From: Halobacillus_B sp963739045
GTDB taxonomy: Bacteria > Bacillota > Bacilli > Bacillales > Halobacillaceae
NCBI GenBank assembly: GCA_963739045.1
Contig: CAVTYY010000004.1
Span: 992,001 to 1,056,000 of the forward strand
Length of the DNA stretch: 64,000 bases
Direction of reading: 5' to 3'
In this document: one piece after another, positions 8,640 to 17,407 of the stretch
How positions within the stretch are numbered: the stretch's first letter is position 1
Layout: each line of letters starts with the position of its first letter
Notes under the pieces: generated by a model
Databases searched by the model: none
Told to the model about the DNA's origin: nothing
Seen by the model: only the letters and a program-made list of their open reading frames with translations
Program-made: the position numbers and the translations under genes

Positions 8640-9995
8640 ATGAAGGTAGTCAAATTTGGCGGAAGCTCAGTGGCAGATGCTACTCAAATTAAAAAAATTA
8701 CGAATATTATCGAAGCAGATAAGAAAAGAAAAGTCATCGTAGTTTCAGCTCCAGGAAAAAGATTTCCAGATGACACCAAAACGACTGATTTATTAATTCG
8801 CTTAGGTGAATTAATACAGAAACAGGAAAGCCATACGGCCATCTATAATCAGATTATCGAACGATTTTCTTCGATGGTAGAGAACTTAGGATTACAAGAA
8901 GATGTTCTTAGTGAAATCAAGTTTAATTTAGAGGAAGCGATAAATAAGATTACCGCACAAGAAGATAATGGAATGGATACACTGAAAGCATGTGGTGAAG
9001 ATGGAACTGCACATGTGTTAAGCGCCTACCTTCAAAACCAGGGCCATGCTTCTTCTTACGTGAATCCAAAGCAGGCGGGCATTTTAGTGAGCGAACAGCC
9101 CGGAGGAGCCCTTGTGCTAAATGAGAGCTTTGAGAAACTGTATCAACTGCGGGAACGTGAGGAAATCCTTGTCATTCCTGGCTTTTTTGGTTACACACCT
9201 GAAGGGAAACTGGTGACTTTTTCTCGAGGCGGTTCAGATATTTCCGGTTCTATAGTTGCAGCTGGTTTAAAAGCAGAGTTATATGAGAACTTTACCGATG
9301 TGGACTCGGTGTTTTGCGTAAATCCAGCCATTGTTTCTCAACCTAAGCAACTAACTTCTCTTACCTATCGAGAAATGCGTGAATTATCCTATGCGGGATT
9401 TTCTGTTTTTCATGACGAAGCATTAATTCCAGCATTTAAAAATAAAATTCCCGTTTGTATCAAAAATACAAATAATCCCGACGCAAATGGTACAATGATT
9501 GTTTCTGAACGTGCAGAGGGAAACGACCACGTGGTAGGGATTGCCAGTGATACCGGATTCCTTAACTTGTATGTAAGTAAATATTTGATGAACAGAGAGA
9601 TTGGATTTGGACGCAAGCTTCTGCAGATCCTCGAGGATGAAGAAATTTCCTTCGAGCACGCTCCATCGGGAATCGATGACATGTCAGTGATTATTCGTGA
9701 TCATCAATTACCAGAAGATAAAGAAGCAATGGTCATTGACCGAATTAAGAGGGAACTTAAAGTGGATATGTTGGATATTGAGCGTAACATGGCGATGATT
9801 ATGTTAGTTGGCGAAGGGATGAATCAAACGGTTGGAATAGCAAGCAAAGCAGCTGCAGCCTTTCGTGATGCCAATGTAAACATCGAAATGATTAACCAGG
9901 GTTCTTCAGAAGTATCCATGATGTTCGGGGTTAAGTCTGATCAGCTCTCAACCGCTGTCCAATCCCTTTACAAAGCATTTTTTGAGGAAGGTTAA
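8640..9995 (+). CDS. yclM: Aspartate kinase (YclM/ThrD type)
   Basis: Phosphorylates L-aspartate, the first committed step to lysine, threonine and methionine. The 451 residues match the third B. subtilis isozyme (YclM, about 454) rather than the shorter LysC/DapG forms. The N-terminal kinase domain begins VVKFGGSSVAD and contains TFSRGGSDISG; two C-terminal ACT domains (about 310-450) include VGEGMNQTVGIASKAA and the GSSEVSMMFGV element, suggesting feedback control by an amino acid. Start ATG 8640 follows GAGGAG. It is flanked by terminators, so it is monocistronic. Confidence 0.92.
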   Translation: MKVVKFGGSSVADATQIKKITNIIEADKKRKVIVVSAPGKRFPDDTKTTDLLIRLGELIQKQESHTAIYNQIIERFSSMVENLGLQEDVLSEIKFNLEEAINKITAQEDNGMDTLKACGEDGTAHVLSAYLQNQGHASSYVNPKQAGILVSEQPGGALVLNESFEKLYQLREREEILVIPGFFGYTPEGKLVTFSRGGSDISGSIVAAGLKAELYENFTDVDSVFCVNPAIVSQPKQLTSLTYREMRELSYAGFSVFHDEALIPAFKNKIPVCIKNTNNPDANGTMIVSERAEGNDHVVGIASDTGFLNLYVSKYLMNREIGFGRKLLQILEDEEISFEHAPSGIDDMSVIIRDHQLPEDKEAMVIDRIKRELKVDMLDIERNMAMIMLVGEGMNQTVGIASKAAAAFRDANVNIEMINQGSSEVSMMFGVKSDQLSTAVQSLYKAFFEEG

Positions 9996-10066
9996 TGCAT
10001 ACATTTATTGTAGATAAAGATATTGCAGATTCTGTTCCTAAAAGGTGATATAGGCTATTCTACGGC

Positions 10067-10109
10067 AAAAAAAGCGAAGTCCCTTATTTAGGGATCTTCG
10101 CTTTTTTTT
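10067..10109. terminator. Bidirectional terminator, aspartokinase / exonuclease
   Basis: AGCGAAGTCCCT (10073-10084) pairs with AGGGATCTTCGCT (10090-10102) with one bulged T. There are seven As to the left and eight Ts to the right, so it works on both strands. The exonuclease stop codon falls inside the hairpin. Confidence 0.88.
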
Positions 10110-10842
10110 GCTTATAAAGGATTGATTTTAATCCCTGAAGGGTGCTGACGTTTGCTTCTAAGGATCTTGTCAGCAGCTTATGAAACAGTTCAGCTGTCAT
10201 CATTGCGTCATTCAAGGCATGATGACGTTCCTTCTTTTGAATTTGAAAATGCTTTAGTAAAGGGTCCAGCTGGTATCTTACGGAAGGGACTAACCATTGG
10301 GCCATCGTCTGTGAGTCGATTACGACTGGTTTGTATTCTGGTAATTTCCACCGCTTCAGCATCGCTTGCAAAAAGCGCATGTCAAACTTTGCAGGGTGAG
10401 CTACCAAGACACTACCTTCACTAAATTCCAGGAATTCACGAAATCCTTCAAAGAAGGGGCTGGCATTACTTAACTGCTCACGAGTAAGACCAGTAAGCTT
10501 TAGAGTCTGACGGTTCACGTATCGAATAGGATTAATTAACTGATGAAACGTTTTCCTATGACAGGAATCTAAACCATGAATGCGAATCGCTCCAATCGAA
10601 ATGATTTCATGCCCTATCTCCGGGATAAATCCGGTTGTTTCTAAATCGAATATTGTGTAATCCAATTCTTCCAACGGCTGATCAAGCACATCTCTGCGGC
10701 TGGAGGTGTTTTCTCCGTGTTTTTTAAGCAGTTCTTCCAGCTTTTGATACGAATACCACTTTAAATAGGGTTTAATTTTGAAATAGTACATAGGTTTTTC
10801 AAAAAATATATACTTTAGAATTTGTAAGTCAGTCGGTATCAT
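10084..10842 (-). CDS. DnaQ/PolC-type 3'-5' exonuclease
   Basis: A 252-residue DEDDh-family exonuclease. Exo I is FDLETTGF with D66 and E68, Exo II is the D in HPAKFDMRFL, and Exo III is HHALNDAMMTAEL (about 207-219) with H and D at the right spacing, so the active site is complete. The N-terminal 60 residues are a basic, aromatic-rich extension. Its ATG overlaps the TAA of the upstream DUF294 gene by one base (TAATG), so the two are translationally coupled. Exonuclease domains are known to accompany cNMP/CBS/DUF294 proteins in many bacteria. The substrate is unknown; general DNA or RNA 3' trimming is possible. Confidence 0.88.
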   Translation of the reverse strand: MIPTDLQILKYIFFEKPMYYFKIKPYLKWYSYQKLEELLKKHGENTSSRRDVLDQPLEELDYTIFDLETTGFIPEIGHEIISIGAIRIHGLDSCHRKTFHQLINPIRYVNRQTLKLTGLTREQLSNASPFFEGFREFLEFSEGSVLVAHPAKFDMRFLQAMLKRWKLPEYKPVVIDSQTMAQWLVPSVRYQLDPLLKHFQIQKKERHHALNDAMMTAELFHKLLTRSLEANVSTLQGLKSILYKQKKAKIPK

Positions 10843-12752
10843 TAAACCACCCGATTTCGATTATAGCTTAGTTCTAGTACCTGCTGCAGGCGTTTGGCTA
10901 TAATTAGGGCTTCGCGCAGAGATCGGCGCTCATCTTTCTTTATTTGTGTAAGTTTAAGATCATTGGATAAAGGTTCGCCTTGTTCCAGCTGCCTTAAATT
11001 TTCTTTTAACCGGAAGAGCATTAATCTATGGAGCGCCAGTTTGGCATTTTCCACGTCTCTTGGATGGAATCGTTCTTGTTCTTCCAGTGACTTTAAGCGG
11101 TTAATCGTATTGATGTCTTCCACCCCGTATTTCATACTGTAAATCCGGATGGCATTCACGATTTGCATAATAGCTGATTTTTTAATATTAAGGGTCCGTT
11201 TCTTACCTGCTCCAGATATTCGTCCGAAAGGCTGAACGGGAACCCTGAATCTCAAGGTATCTTTCATTAATAGCTGATGCAGGCTGAGGGAGCGTTTTAC
11301 CCGGGCAGTGACAAATTTTTTCAGTTCATATGCAAGAGAATAATCACCAAATATCGGCCGGAAATCCATGAATATGGTGAAATCACGGATTTCTTCCGCG
11401 TCCATCTTCTCAATCCATTGGTTTACGCTTCTCTCCCAATCACCTGTCTGTTTACGCCATTTATCTTCCTTTGCCATAATTCCGCCTTTACAGTAGGGGT
11501 AACCGCACTCGTTCAGCATGGCATTAATCTTTTGGGAGAAGAGCAGGAAATAGTCATCAATCTGTTTTTTATTTTGGGAATGGTCATAATTAGATAATAT
11601 CATTCCGTTATCCTGGTCCGTGGAGAAGGACTGTTCTTTTCTTCCTTCACTGCCCATAACTAAAAAGCAGTAATTAACGGGAGGTGCTCCATGACCTTCC
11701 TGAATCATTTCATCTTCGGCAATCTGAACTACTTGCTTGTGAATGCGATCATTGTAATTTGTCATTAGTTCAGCAATATCGTAGGCAAACATACCCTCAT
11801 GAATTAAGCTTTCCACGAACTGGTGAAATCTGCGGTTATAAATCGGTGACAATTGTTGAATCTCTTCGATCGATGCCGCATTAGAGATTCTATAAGTTAA
11901 ATCAAAATAGACCGAATTCTTAATTGTGAAAAAGGAGGACTGCCTTAAAATCCCGACAATTTTGTCTTTATGCAGGACTGGAATAATCTCCGTAGGGTGG
12001 TGCTTTAAGTAACTAAGTGCATCATAAATAAATTCTTGGTCACTAATGGAATAGGATTCTTCGGACATATAAGCTTTGACGGGGTTATTGTGATCATTTT
12101 CGAAGTACGCTCTTAGTAAATCCCCGTAATTGATCATCCCCAGCATCGTTTTTCTATCCTCACTGACGATCAATGCTTCAACTTTCTGTTTTTGAAGTAA
12201 ACGTGCAGCTTTTTCAATAGGGTCGTCCGGATGGATAAATCGAGGAGGTTCCATATAAGCATCGGCACGCTTCTTGTAAAGCTCCCGGTCATCCTGTTCA
12301 TCTGTGGTCGAGCTTTTATACTTAATTTCATCATAAAGGCTTTTCATCAAGTGGCTGATTCCGTCCATGACGACTTTAGAAAATTGAGAGTTTTTCGCCA
12401 TGATTTTCATAAAGGATTCACGTTCAAAGCGCAGGGTACTGATGGGCTCCAACGCTTGGACCGAAAACCTCATTTCCCCGCTTGTAAGCAGAATCATCAA
12501 TCCGATTAAGTCTCCTGGATAATAGAACCTTACTGATAATTGTTTTCCATTAGATCTGTGCATAATGTTTTTAGCTAAACCGGAAACTAGAAAGTGAATA
12601 TCGATGGATTCATCTTTCTGATCTTCATGTATGATAAATTCATTCGTACTGTAATTCTTTTCTGCTGCGTTGCTAATTAGTTCTTGGTATTCATCTTCTG
12701 ATAATAAGTCGAAAGGATACTGGTTCCTGAATAATTCAAATTGATCTGTCAC
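10842..12752 (-). CDS. cNMP-binding / CBS / DUF294 nucleotidyltransferase protein
   Basis: A 636-residue four-part protein. A cyclic-nucleotide-binding-like beta barrel (about 10-130) is followed by a CBS pair (about 170-280), a DUF294 GlnD-like nucleotidyltransferase domain with MGSEGRKEQSFSTDQDNG (about 370), and a helical DUF294_C domain to the end. The GS...DxD signature of polymerase-beta-fold nucleotidyltransferases is intact. By family it looks like a ligand-gated nucleotidyltransferase; target protein and ligand are unknown. GTG 12752 has AAGGAG 9 nt upstream. It forms a two-gene unit with the exonuclease. Confidence 0.85.
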   Translation of the reverse strand: MTDQFELFRNQYPFDLLSEDEYQELISNAAEKNYSTNEFIIHEDQKDESIDIHFLVSGLAKNIMHRSNGKQLSVRFYYPGDLIGLMILLTSGEMRFSVQALEPISTLRFERESFMKIMAKNSQFSKVVMDGISHLMKSLYDEIKYKSSTTDEQDDRELYKKRADAYMEPPRFIHPDDPIEKAARLLQKQKVEALIVSEDRKTMLGMINYGDLLRAYFENDHNNPVKAYMSEESYSISDQEFIYDALSYLKHHPTEIIPVLHKDKIVGILRQSSFFTIKNSVYFDLTYRISNAASIEEIQQLSPIYNRRFHQFVESLIHEGMFAYDIAELMTNYNDRIHKQVVQIAEDEMIQEGHGAPPVNYCFLVMGSEGRKEQSFSTDQDNGMILSNYDHSQNKKQIDDYFLLFSQKINAMLNECGYPYCKGGIMAKEDKWRKQTGDWERSVNQWIEKMDAEEIRDFTIFMDFRPIFGDYSLAYELKKFVTARVKRSLSLHQLLMKDTLRFRVPVQPFGRISGAGKKRTLNIKKSAIMQIVNAIRIYSMKYGVEDINTINRLKSLEEQERFHPRDVENAKLALHRLMLFRLKENLRQLEQGEPLSNDLKLTQIKKDERRSLREALIIAKRLQQVLELSYNRNRVV

Positions 12753-12802
12753 ACTGCAAAACTCCTTCTGACGATAGATCGTTCAACTGTTCATAGTATA
12801 TC

Positions 12803-12829
12803 AAAAAAAGCAGAGCCTATAGCTCTACT
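12803..12829 (-). terminator. Terminator of the DUF2627 gene
   Basis: Read on the minus strand, GTAGAGC and GCTCTGC pair across TATAG and are followed by TTTTTTT. It overlaps the last codons of the gene. Confidence 0.75.
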
Positions 12830-13058
12830 TTTGCTTGAATTGCCCTTTTGTAAGATTTCTTTTACGATCTCTGTGCAAAATAAAACCACCAATAAATCCT
12901 ATTCCTACTATAACGAATAGTAAACCAATAATTCCTTGCACGGCCACATGAAAGAAGAGAGGGTGAAGCTCTCCAAAAAGAGCGTCTCTCATGAGCTTAA
13001 TACCTACAACGGCTATAATACCCGGAATGACTAATGTGAGTAAAGCGATTAAGCGCAT
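12825..13058 (-). CDS. yqzF: DUF2627 membrane protein (YqzF-like)
   Basis: A 77-residue protein with two hydrophobic segments (about 2-22 and 36-60) and a basic C-terminus HRDRKRNLTKGQFKQK. Size, composition and position next to bkdR match B. subtilis YqzF (DUF2627). The ATG at 13058 is preferred because AGGAG (complement of 13067-13071) lies 8 nt upstream; in-frame ATGs at 13064 and 13088 sit on or before that site. Function unknown; divergently oriented to bkdR. Confidence 0.75.
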   Translation of the reverse strand: MRLIALLTLVIPGIIAVVGIKLMRDALFGELHPLFFHVAVQGIIGLLFVIVGIGFIGGFILHRDRKRNLTKGQFKQK

Positions 13059-13169
13059 TGCCATATCTCCTTTATTCTTACAATCCACATTCAGTATATC
13101 AAATTAACATAATTCTGAAAATACCAGACTGCTTGCCAAATTATGCAGAGTACGATAGGATAAAGATGC

Positions 13170-13181
13170 GCAAAATTTTGC
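13170..13181. promoter_or_regulatory. Palindrome GCAAAATTTTGC before bkdR
   Basis: A perfect 12-bp palindrome lies 13 nt upstream of the bkdR start. An 11/12 copy, centred in ATGCAAAATTTTTCAT, occurs at 15256-15271 upstream of the sigma-54 promoter of the bkd operon. The recurrence suggests BkdR binding and self-regulation (inference). Confidence 0.45.
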
Positions 13182-13194
13182 AGGGTGTGATGAA

Positions 13195-15273
13195 ATGAAA
13201 CGTGTCTTAATTGTAGGGGCAGGTAAAGGTGGAACCGCCCTGTTGAAATTGTTAAATGAAACGGATCGAATGCAAATTGCTGCCATCACAGATGTGAATC
13301 AGCAGGCTGCAGGCCTTGCTGTGGCCAGAAAGTACAATATACCTACAGGTCCAGACTGGCAGGAATGGATACATAACCAGATCGATATTGTGATAGAAGC
13401 AACAGGGAGCGATCAGGTCTTTGAAGAAATTCGAGCTGAACGGGACAGAAGCACGGTAGTTATTCCAGGCTCAGTTGCCTATATCACCTCTGAACTTCTA
13501 GAAGAGAAAGAGACCCTTCTGCATGAGATGAAGCAGCAAACGGACAATCAGAAACTTATTTTAAACAGTATTCATGATGGAATGATAGTCATTTCGGATG
13601 ATGAGAAAGTTACTTTTATGAATCGCAGCGGTGAAAGGATTCTTAATAAGTCAAAGGACGATGTTATTGGACGGCCGGTGAAGGAGATTATTCCAGCATC
13701 CCGTCTACCCCATCTATTAAAGACTAAACGCAAAGAAGTTAATCAAAAGCTTGTTCTTGAGAATGGAAAAAAAGTAATTACAACGAGAATTCCTATGATT
13801 GGTGCCGAAAACAGGATTATTGGGGCATACGCAGTCTTTAAGGATATAACTGAAATCGTCGATCTTGCTGAAGAGCTTACAGATTTAAAGGAAGTAAAAA
13901 CGATGCTGGAAGCCATTATTCAATCTTCAGACGAAGCCATTTCTGTGGTAGATGAAAATGGAAACGGTTTAATGGTGAATCCGGCTTATACGAGGATAAC
14001 GGGTTTATCTAAAGAGGAAATTGTTGGACGCCCGGCGACAGTGGACATTTCAGAAGGGGAAAGCATGCATATGAAGGTGCTTAAAACTCGTCGGCCAGTT
14101 CGAGGAGTCCGGATGAAAGTTGGACCAGGAGAAAAAGACGTACTTGTAAATGTAGCTCCAGTAATTGTGGACGGAAAACTGAAGGGCAGTGTGGGGGTGC
14201 TCCACGATGTATCAGAGATCCAGTCGCTAACTAGCGAGCTTCGTCGAGCCAGGCAGATTATTCGGAGCTTGGAAGCGAAATATACATTTGATGACATTAT
14301 TGGTGAGTCCCAGGAAATGACCCTTGCGCTTGAACAGGCAAGAGTGGGTGCAAGAACTCCTGCTACTGTTCTGCTGAGGGGAGAGTCCGGAACAGGCAAA
14401 GAATTGTTTGCCCATGCAATCCATAATGAAAGTAAACGGCGTCACCATAAATTTATCCGGGTGAATTGTGCTGCTATCGCAGAATCTTTATTGGAAAGTG
14501 AACTATTTGGATATGAAGATGGTGCATTCTCTGGAGCAAAACGTGGCGGCAAGAAAGGTTTATTTGAAGAAGCTAATTACGGAAGCATCTTTCTTGATGA
14601 AATAGGAGAATTGACACTGCCCATGCAGGCTAAATTATTGCGCGTCCTGCAGGAAAATGAAATTCTCCGTGTCGGTGGTACGAAACCTGTTCACATTGAC
14701 GTGCGAGTCATCGCTGCTACAAATAAGAATTTAGAGAAAGCGATCATGAATAAAACTTTCCGAGAAGACTTATATTACCGGCTGAACCGGCTGCCTATTT
14801 ATATTCCCCCTCTCAGAGAGAGGAAAGAAGATATCGCCTTACTATCTAAACACTTAATCCAGAAATTGAATGAAGATTACGGAAGAAACGTTACTTCTAT
14901 CGATCAGGAAGCCCTCGGAAAGCTGATGGACTATCAGTGGCCGGGAAACGTGAGGGAACTGGAAAATATGATCGGACGGGCGATGATTTATATGGAGAAT
15001 CAGCAAGAAGTGATCCGCCTTGATCATATTCACTCCCTTACTAAAGACCCCCCTTCTTTACAGGAAGGAAGTCAAAATGAAGGCTCGTGGCTGGGCGAGA
15101 CTCTTCAGCAGGCAGTAGATGAATATGAAAAAAGGTTATTAGCGGATGCTTTCCGGGCGCATGATTTTAATAAAACGCAGACGGCGAAGGCTTTAGGGAT
15201 ATCCATACGAAATCTTTACTATAAATTAGAAAAATATTCACTTGACAAAAATAGCATGCAAAATTTTTCATAA
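13195..15273 (+). CDS. bkdR: Sigma-54-dependent activator BkdR
   Basis: A 692-residue enhancer-binding protein, the same length as B. subtilis BkdR. Domains in order: an N-terminal nucleotide-binding-like domain (VLIVGAGKGGTALLKL, about 1-100), two PAS domains (about 115-225 and 235-345), an AAA+ sigma-54 activation domain with Walker A GESGTGKE, Walker B IFLDEIGEL and the arginine finger region FREDLYYRLNRL, and a C-terminal Fis-type HTH (TQTAKALGISIRNLYYKLEK). The sigma-54 contact loop reads GAFSGA instead of the usual GAFTGA. It activates the adjacent bkd operon when branched-chain substrates are present. Confidence 0.95.
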   Translation: MKRVLIVGAGKGGTALLKLLNETDRMQIAAITDVNQQAAGLAVARKYNIPTGPDWQEWIHNQIDIVIEATGSDQVFEEIRAERDRSTVVIPGSVAYITSELLEEKETLLHEMKQQTDNQKLILNSIHDGMIVISDDEKVTFMNRSGERILNKSKDDVIGRPVKEIIPASRLPHLLKTKRKEVNQKLVLENGKKVITTRIPMIGAENRIIGAYAVFKDITEIVDLAEELTDLKEVKTMLEAIIQSSDEAISVVDENGNGLMVNPAYTRITGLSKEEIVGRPATVDISEGESMHMKVLKTRRPVRGVRMKVGPGEKDVLVNVAPVIVDGKLKGSVGVLHDVSEIQSLTSELRRARQIIRSLEAKYTFDDIIGESQEMTLALEQARVGARTPATVLLRGESGTGKELFAHAIHNESKRRHHKFIRVNCAAIAESLLESELFGYEDGAFSGAKRGGKKGLFEEANYGSIFLDEIGELTLPMQAKLLRVLQENEILRVGGTKPVHIDVRVIAATNKNLEKAIMNKTFREDLYYRLNRLPIYIPPLRERKEDIALLSKHLIQKLNEDYGRNVTSIDQEALGKLMDYQWPGNVRELENMIGRAMIYMENQQEVIRLDHIHSLTKDPPSLQEGSQNEGSWLGETLQQAVDEYEKRLLADAFRAHDFNKTQTAKALGISIRNLYYKLEKYSLDKNSMQNFS

Positions 15274-15288
15274 TGCAAGAAATGCATA
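15256..15288. promoter_or_regulatory. Upstream activating sites for BkdR (candidate)
   Basis: Two adjacent inverted repeats: ATGCAAAATTTTTCAT (15256-15271, overlapping the last codons of bkdR) and ATGCA-N4-ATGCAT (15274-15288). They lie about 45-75 bp upstream of the -24 element, within the usual range for enhancer-binding-protein sites. The first repeats the palindrome found before bkdR. Confidence 0.45.
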
Positions 15289-15330
15289 GTGTAGGAGGTT
15301 GGGGATAAAGCGTTTTCAAACAGGGGATTC

Positions 15331-15346
15331 CGGCACGATTTTTGCA
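15331..15346 (+). promoter_or_regulatory. Sigma-54 (-24/-12) promoter of the bkd operon
   Basis: CGGCACGATTTTTGCA matches TGGCACG-N4-TTGCW with the invariant GG (15332) and GC (15344) exactly 12 nt apart; only the T before GG is changed to C. It lies 27 nt upstream of ptb and just downstream of bkdR, as in B. subtilis, where SigL with BkdR drives this operon. Confidence 0.88.
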
Positions 15347-15372
15347 CTTGTCACGAATGAAGAGGTGAACCA

Positions 15373-16275
15373 ATGAGAAGCTTAGATGAAATGATTGACC
15401 AGCTCAACAAAGAGAAACCTCAAACGGTCTCTGTAGCTCAGGCTGGAAGCCAGGAAGTATTAAAGGCAGTAAAACTTGCTGCTGACTCAGGCATTGCCGA
15501 TTTTATCTTAACCGGCAATGCCGGAGACATCGAAGAAAAAGCCAAAAAAGCAGGCCTGGACTTAAACCAGCCTGGTATAAGTGTTCAGGACTGTTCTGTG
15601 GAAGAAGCGGCTGAGCAAGCGGTAAAGGCCGTTCATAATAAGAAAGCAGATGTTGTCATGAAAGGTCATATTGACACGAAGTCACTGCTTAAGCAGGTGC
15701 TTCATAGAGAGTATGGCCTGCGTGGTGGGGGTATTTTGTCTCATGTGTCGCTTTTTGAAATTCCCAACTATGATCGTTTGATTTTTTTAACGGATGCTGG
15801 GATGAATATTGCCCCTAGTCTGGAAGAAAAGGTTCAGATCATTGAAAATTCTGTCGCCGTTGCCAGACAAGCTGGATGGGAAAACCCTAAAGTTGCACCC
15901 TTAGCGGCTGTGGAAGTTGTGAATCCATCCATGCCTGCAACTCTGGATGCTGCCGTTCTTACTCAAATGAACCGCAGAGGGCAAATTAAAAATTGCCTGA
16001 TTGATGGACCGCTAGCGTTTGACAATGCCGTCGATCTTCGCGCTGCGGAAGAAAAAGGAATCAAATCAGAGGTTGCTGGAGCGGCCGATATTTTACTTGT
16101 TCCATCGATTGAAGCAGCAAATGCTTTATATAAATCATTTATGTATTTTGCCAATGCAAAAGTTGCCGCTGTGATTAGCGGGGCAAAAGCTCCTATTGTA
16201 CTGACATCAAGAGCAGACACAGCAGAAAGTAAACTATATTCTTTAGCACTGGCCCTACAATCAACCACCAAATAG
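15373..16275 (+). CDS. ptb: Phosphate butyryltransferase
   Basis: First gene of the bkd operon, 300 residues, PTA/PTB family (B. subtilis Ptb/YqiS about 299). It exchanges CoA for phosphate on branched acyl-CoAs (isobutyryl-, isovaleryl-, methylbutyryl-CoA) to give acyl phosphates for Buk. Family motifs seen include VMKGHIDTKSLLK, HVSLFEIP and the C-terminal SGAKAPIVLTSRAD. GAGGTG lies before ATG 15373. Together with buk it allows ATP formation from branched-chain 2-oxo acid breakdown. Confidence 0.94.
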   Translation: MRSLDEMIDQLNKEKPQTVSVAQAGSQEVLKAVKLAADSGIADFILTGNAGDIEEKAKKAGLDLNQPGISVQDCSVEEAAEQAVKAVHNKKADVVMKGHIDTKSLLKQVLHREYGLRGGGILSHVSLFEIPNYDRLIFLTDAGMNIAPSLEEKVQIIENSVAVARQAGWENPKVAPLAAVEVVNPSMPATLDAAVLTQMNRRGQIKNCLIDGPLAFDNAVDLRAAEEKGIKSEVAGAADILLVPSIEAANALYKSFMYFANAKVAAVISGAKAPIVLTSRADTAESKLYSLALALQSTTK

Positions 16276-16287
16276 GAGGAATTTACA

Positions 16288-17382
16288 ATGGAAATATTCA
16301 AGTATATGAACCAATATGATTACGAGCAGTTAGTATTCTGCCAGGATGAACAATCTGGATTAAAGGCGATTATTGCCATTCATGATACCACGCTTGGACC
16401 CGCTTTAGGCGGCACACGGATGTGGACCTATGCTTCTGAAGAAGCGGCCATTGAGGATGCACTTCGTCTTGCCAAAGGAATGACCTATAAAAATGCAGCT
16501 GCCGGTTTAAACCTTGGCGGAGGTAAAACGGTGATCATTGGGGATCCTAAAAAAGATAAGAATGAAGCCATGTTCCGCGCTTTTGGCCGTTTCATTCAAG
16601 GACTGAATGGCCGTTATATTACAGCTGAAGATGTAGGTACGACTGTACAGGATATGGATTTAATTCATGAAGAGACAGATTTCGTTACAGGAATTTCTCC
16701 TGCCTTCGGTTCATCCGGAAACCCATCTCCAGTTACCGCTTATGGTGTGTACCGTGGTATGAAAGCTGCTGCGAAAGAAGGCTTTGGTTCCGACTCCCTT
16801 GAAGGGAAAACGGTAGCTGTTCAAGGTGTAGGGAATGTAGCCTTTACATTATGCCGTCATCTTCATGAGGAAGGGGCTAAGCTTATTGTTACAGACATTA
16901 ATGAAGAAGCTGTTCAAAGAGCGGTGGAAGAGTTTGGAGCAGAAGCAGTAGGTACCGAAGAGATTTACGGTGTCGATTGTGATATTTATGCACCTTGTGC
17001 TCTGGGAGCTACCATTAATGACGACACGATCCCTCAATTGAAGGCAAAGGTTATTGCTGGAGCTGCTAACAACCAGCTGAAGGATACTCTTCATGGGGAT
17101 ATTCTTCATGAAAAAGGAATTGTCTATACTCCCGATTATGTAATTAATGCGGGCGGTGTAATTAATGTAGCAGATGAACTTCATGGATATAACAAAGACC
17201 GTGCTATGAAGCGTGTAGAAACTATCTACGACAATGTGTCTAGAGTCTTTGAAATTTCCCGCAGGGACAACATCCCTACCTATAAAGCGGCTGACCGGAT
17301 GGCGGAAGAACGCATTGACCGTTTACGCAACTCTCGCAGCCAATTTTTGCAGAATGGTCATCACATCCTAAGCAGAAAATAA
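16288..17382 (+). CDS. bcd: Leucine (branched-chain amino acid) dehydrogenase
   Basis: NAD-dependent oxidative deamination of leucine, valine and isoleucine to 2-oxo acids. The 364 residues equal B. subtilis Bcd. The catalytic domain has GPALGGTRMW and the active-site lysine region RLAKGMTYKNAAAGLNLGGGK; the Rossmann domain has VAVQGVGNVAFTLC. It begins 12 nt after ptb with AGGAGG before ATG 16288. It supplies substrates to the BKD complex encoded downstream in the same operon. Confidence 0.96.
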   Translation: MEIFKYMNQYDYEQLVFCQDEQSGLKAIIAIHDTTLGPALGGTRMWTYASEEAAIEDALRLAKGMTYKNAAAGLNLGGGKTVIIGDPKKDKNEAMFRAFGRFIQGLNGRYITAEDVGTTVQDMDLIHEETDFVTGISPAFGSSGNPSPVTAYGVYRGMKAAAKEGFGSDSLEGKTVAVQGVGNVAFTLCRHLHEEGAKLIVTDINEEAVQRAVEEFGAEAVGTEEIYGVDCDIYAPCALGATINDDTIPQLKAKVIAGAANNQLKDTLHGDILHEKGIVYTPDYVINAGGVINVADELHGYNKDRAMKRVETIYDNVSRVFEISRRDNIPTYKAADRMAEERIDRLRNSRSQFLQNGHHILSRK

Positions 17383-17407
17383 GGGAGAACAACGGAGGTC
17401 AAAGACT

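Noticed and set aside
9994..10047. 17-codon frame beginning at an ATG that overlaps the aspartokinase stop (TAATG)
   Set aside because: No homology is recognised, it is very short, and it lies directly before the terminator; probably chance.
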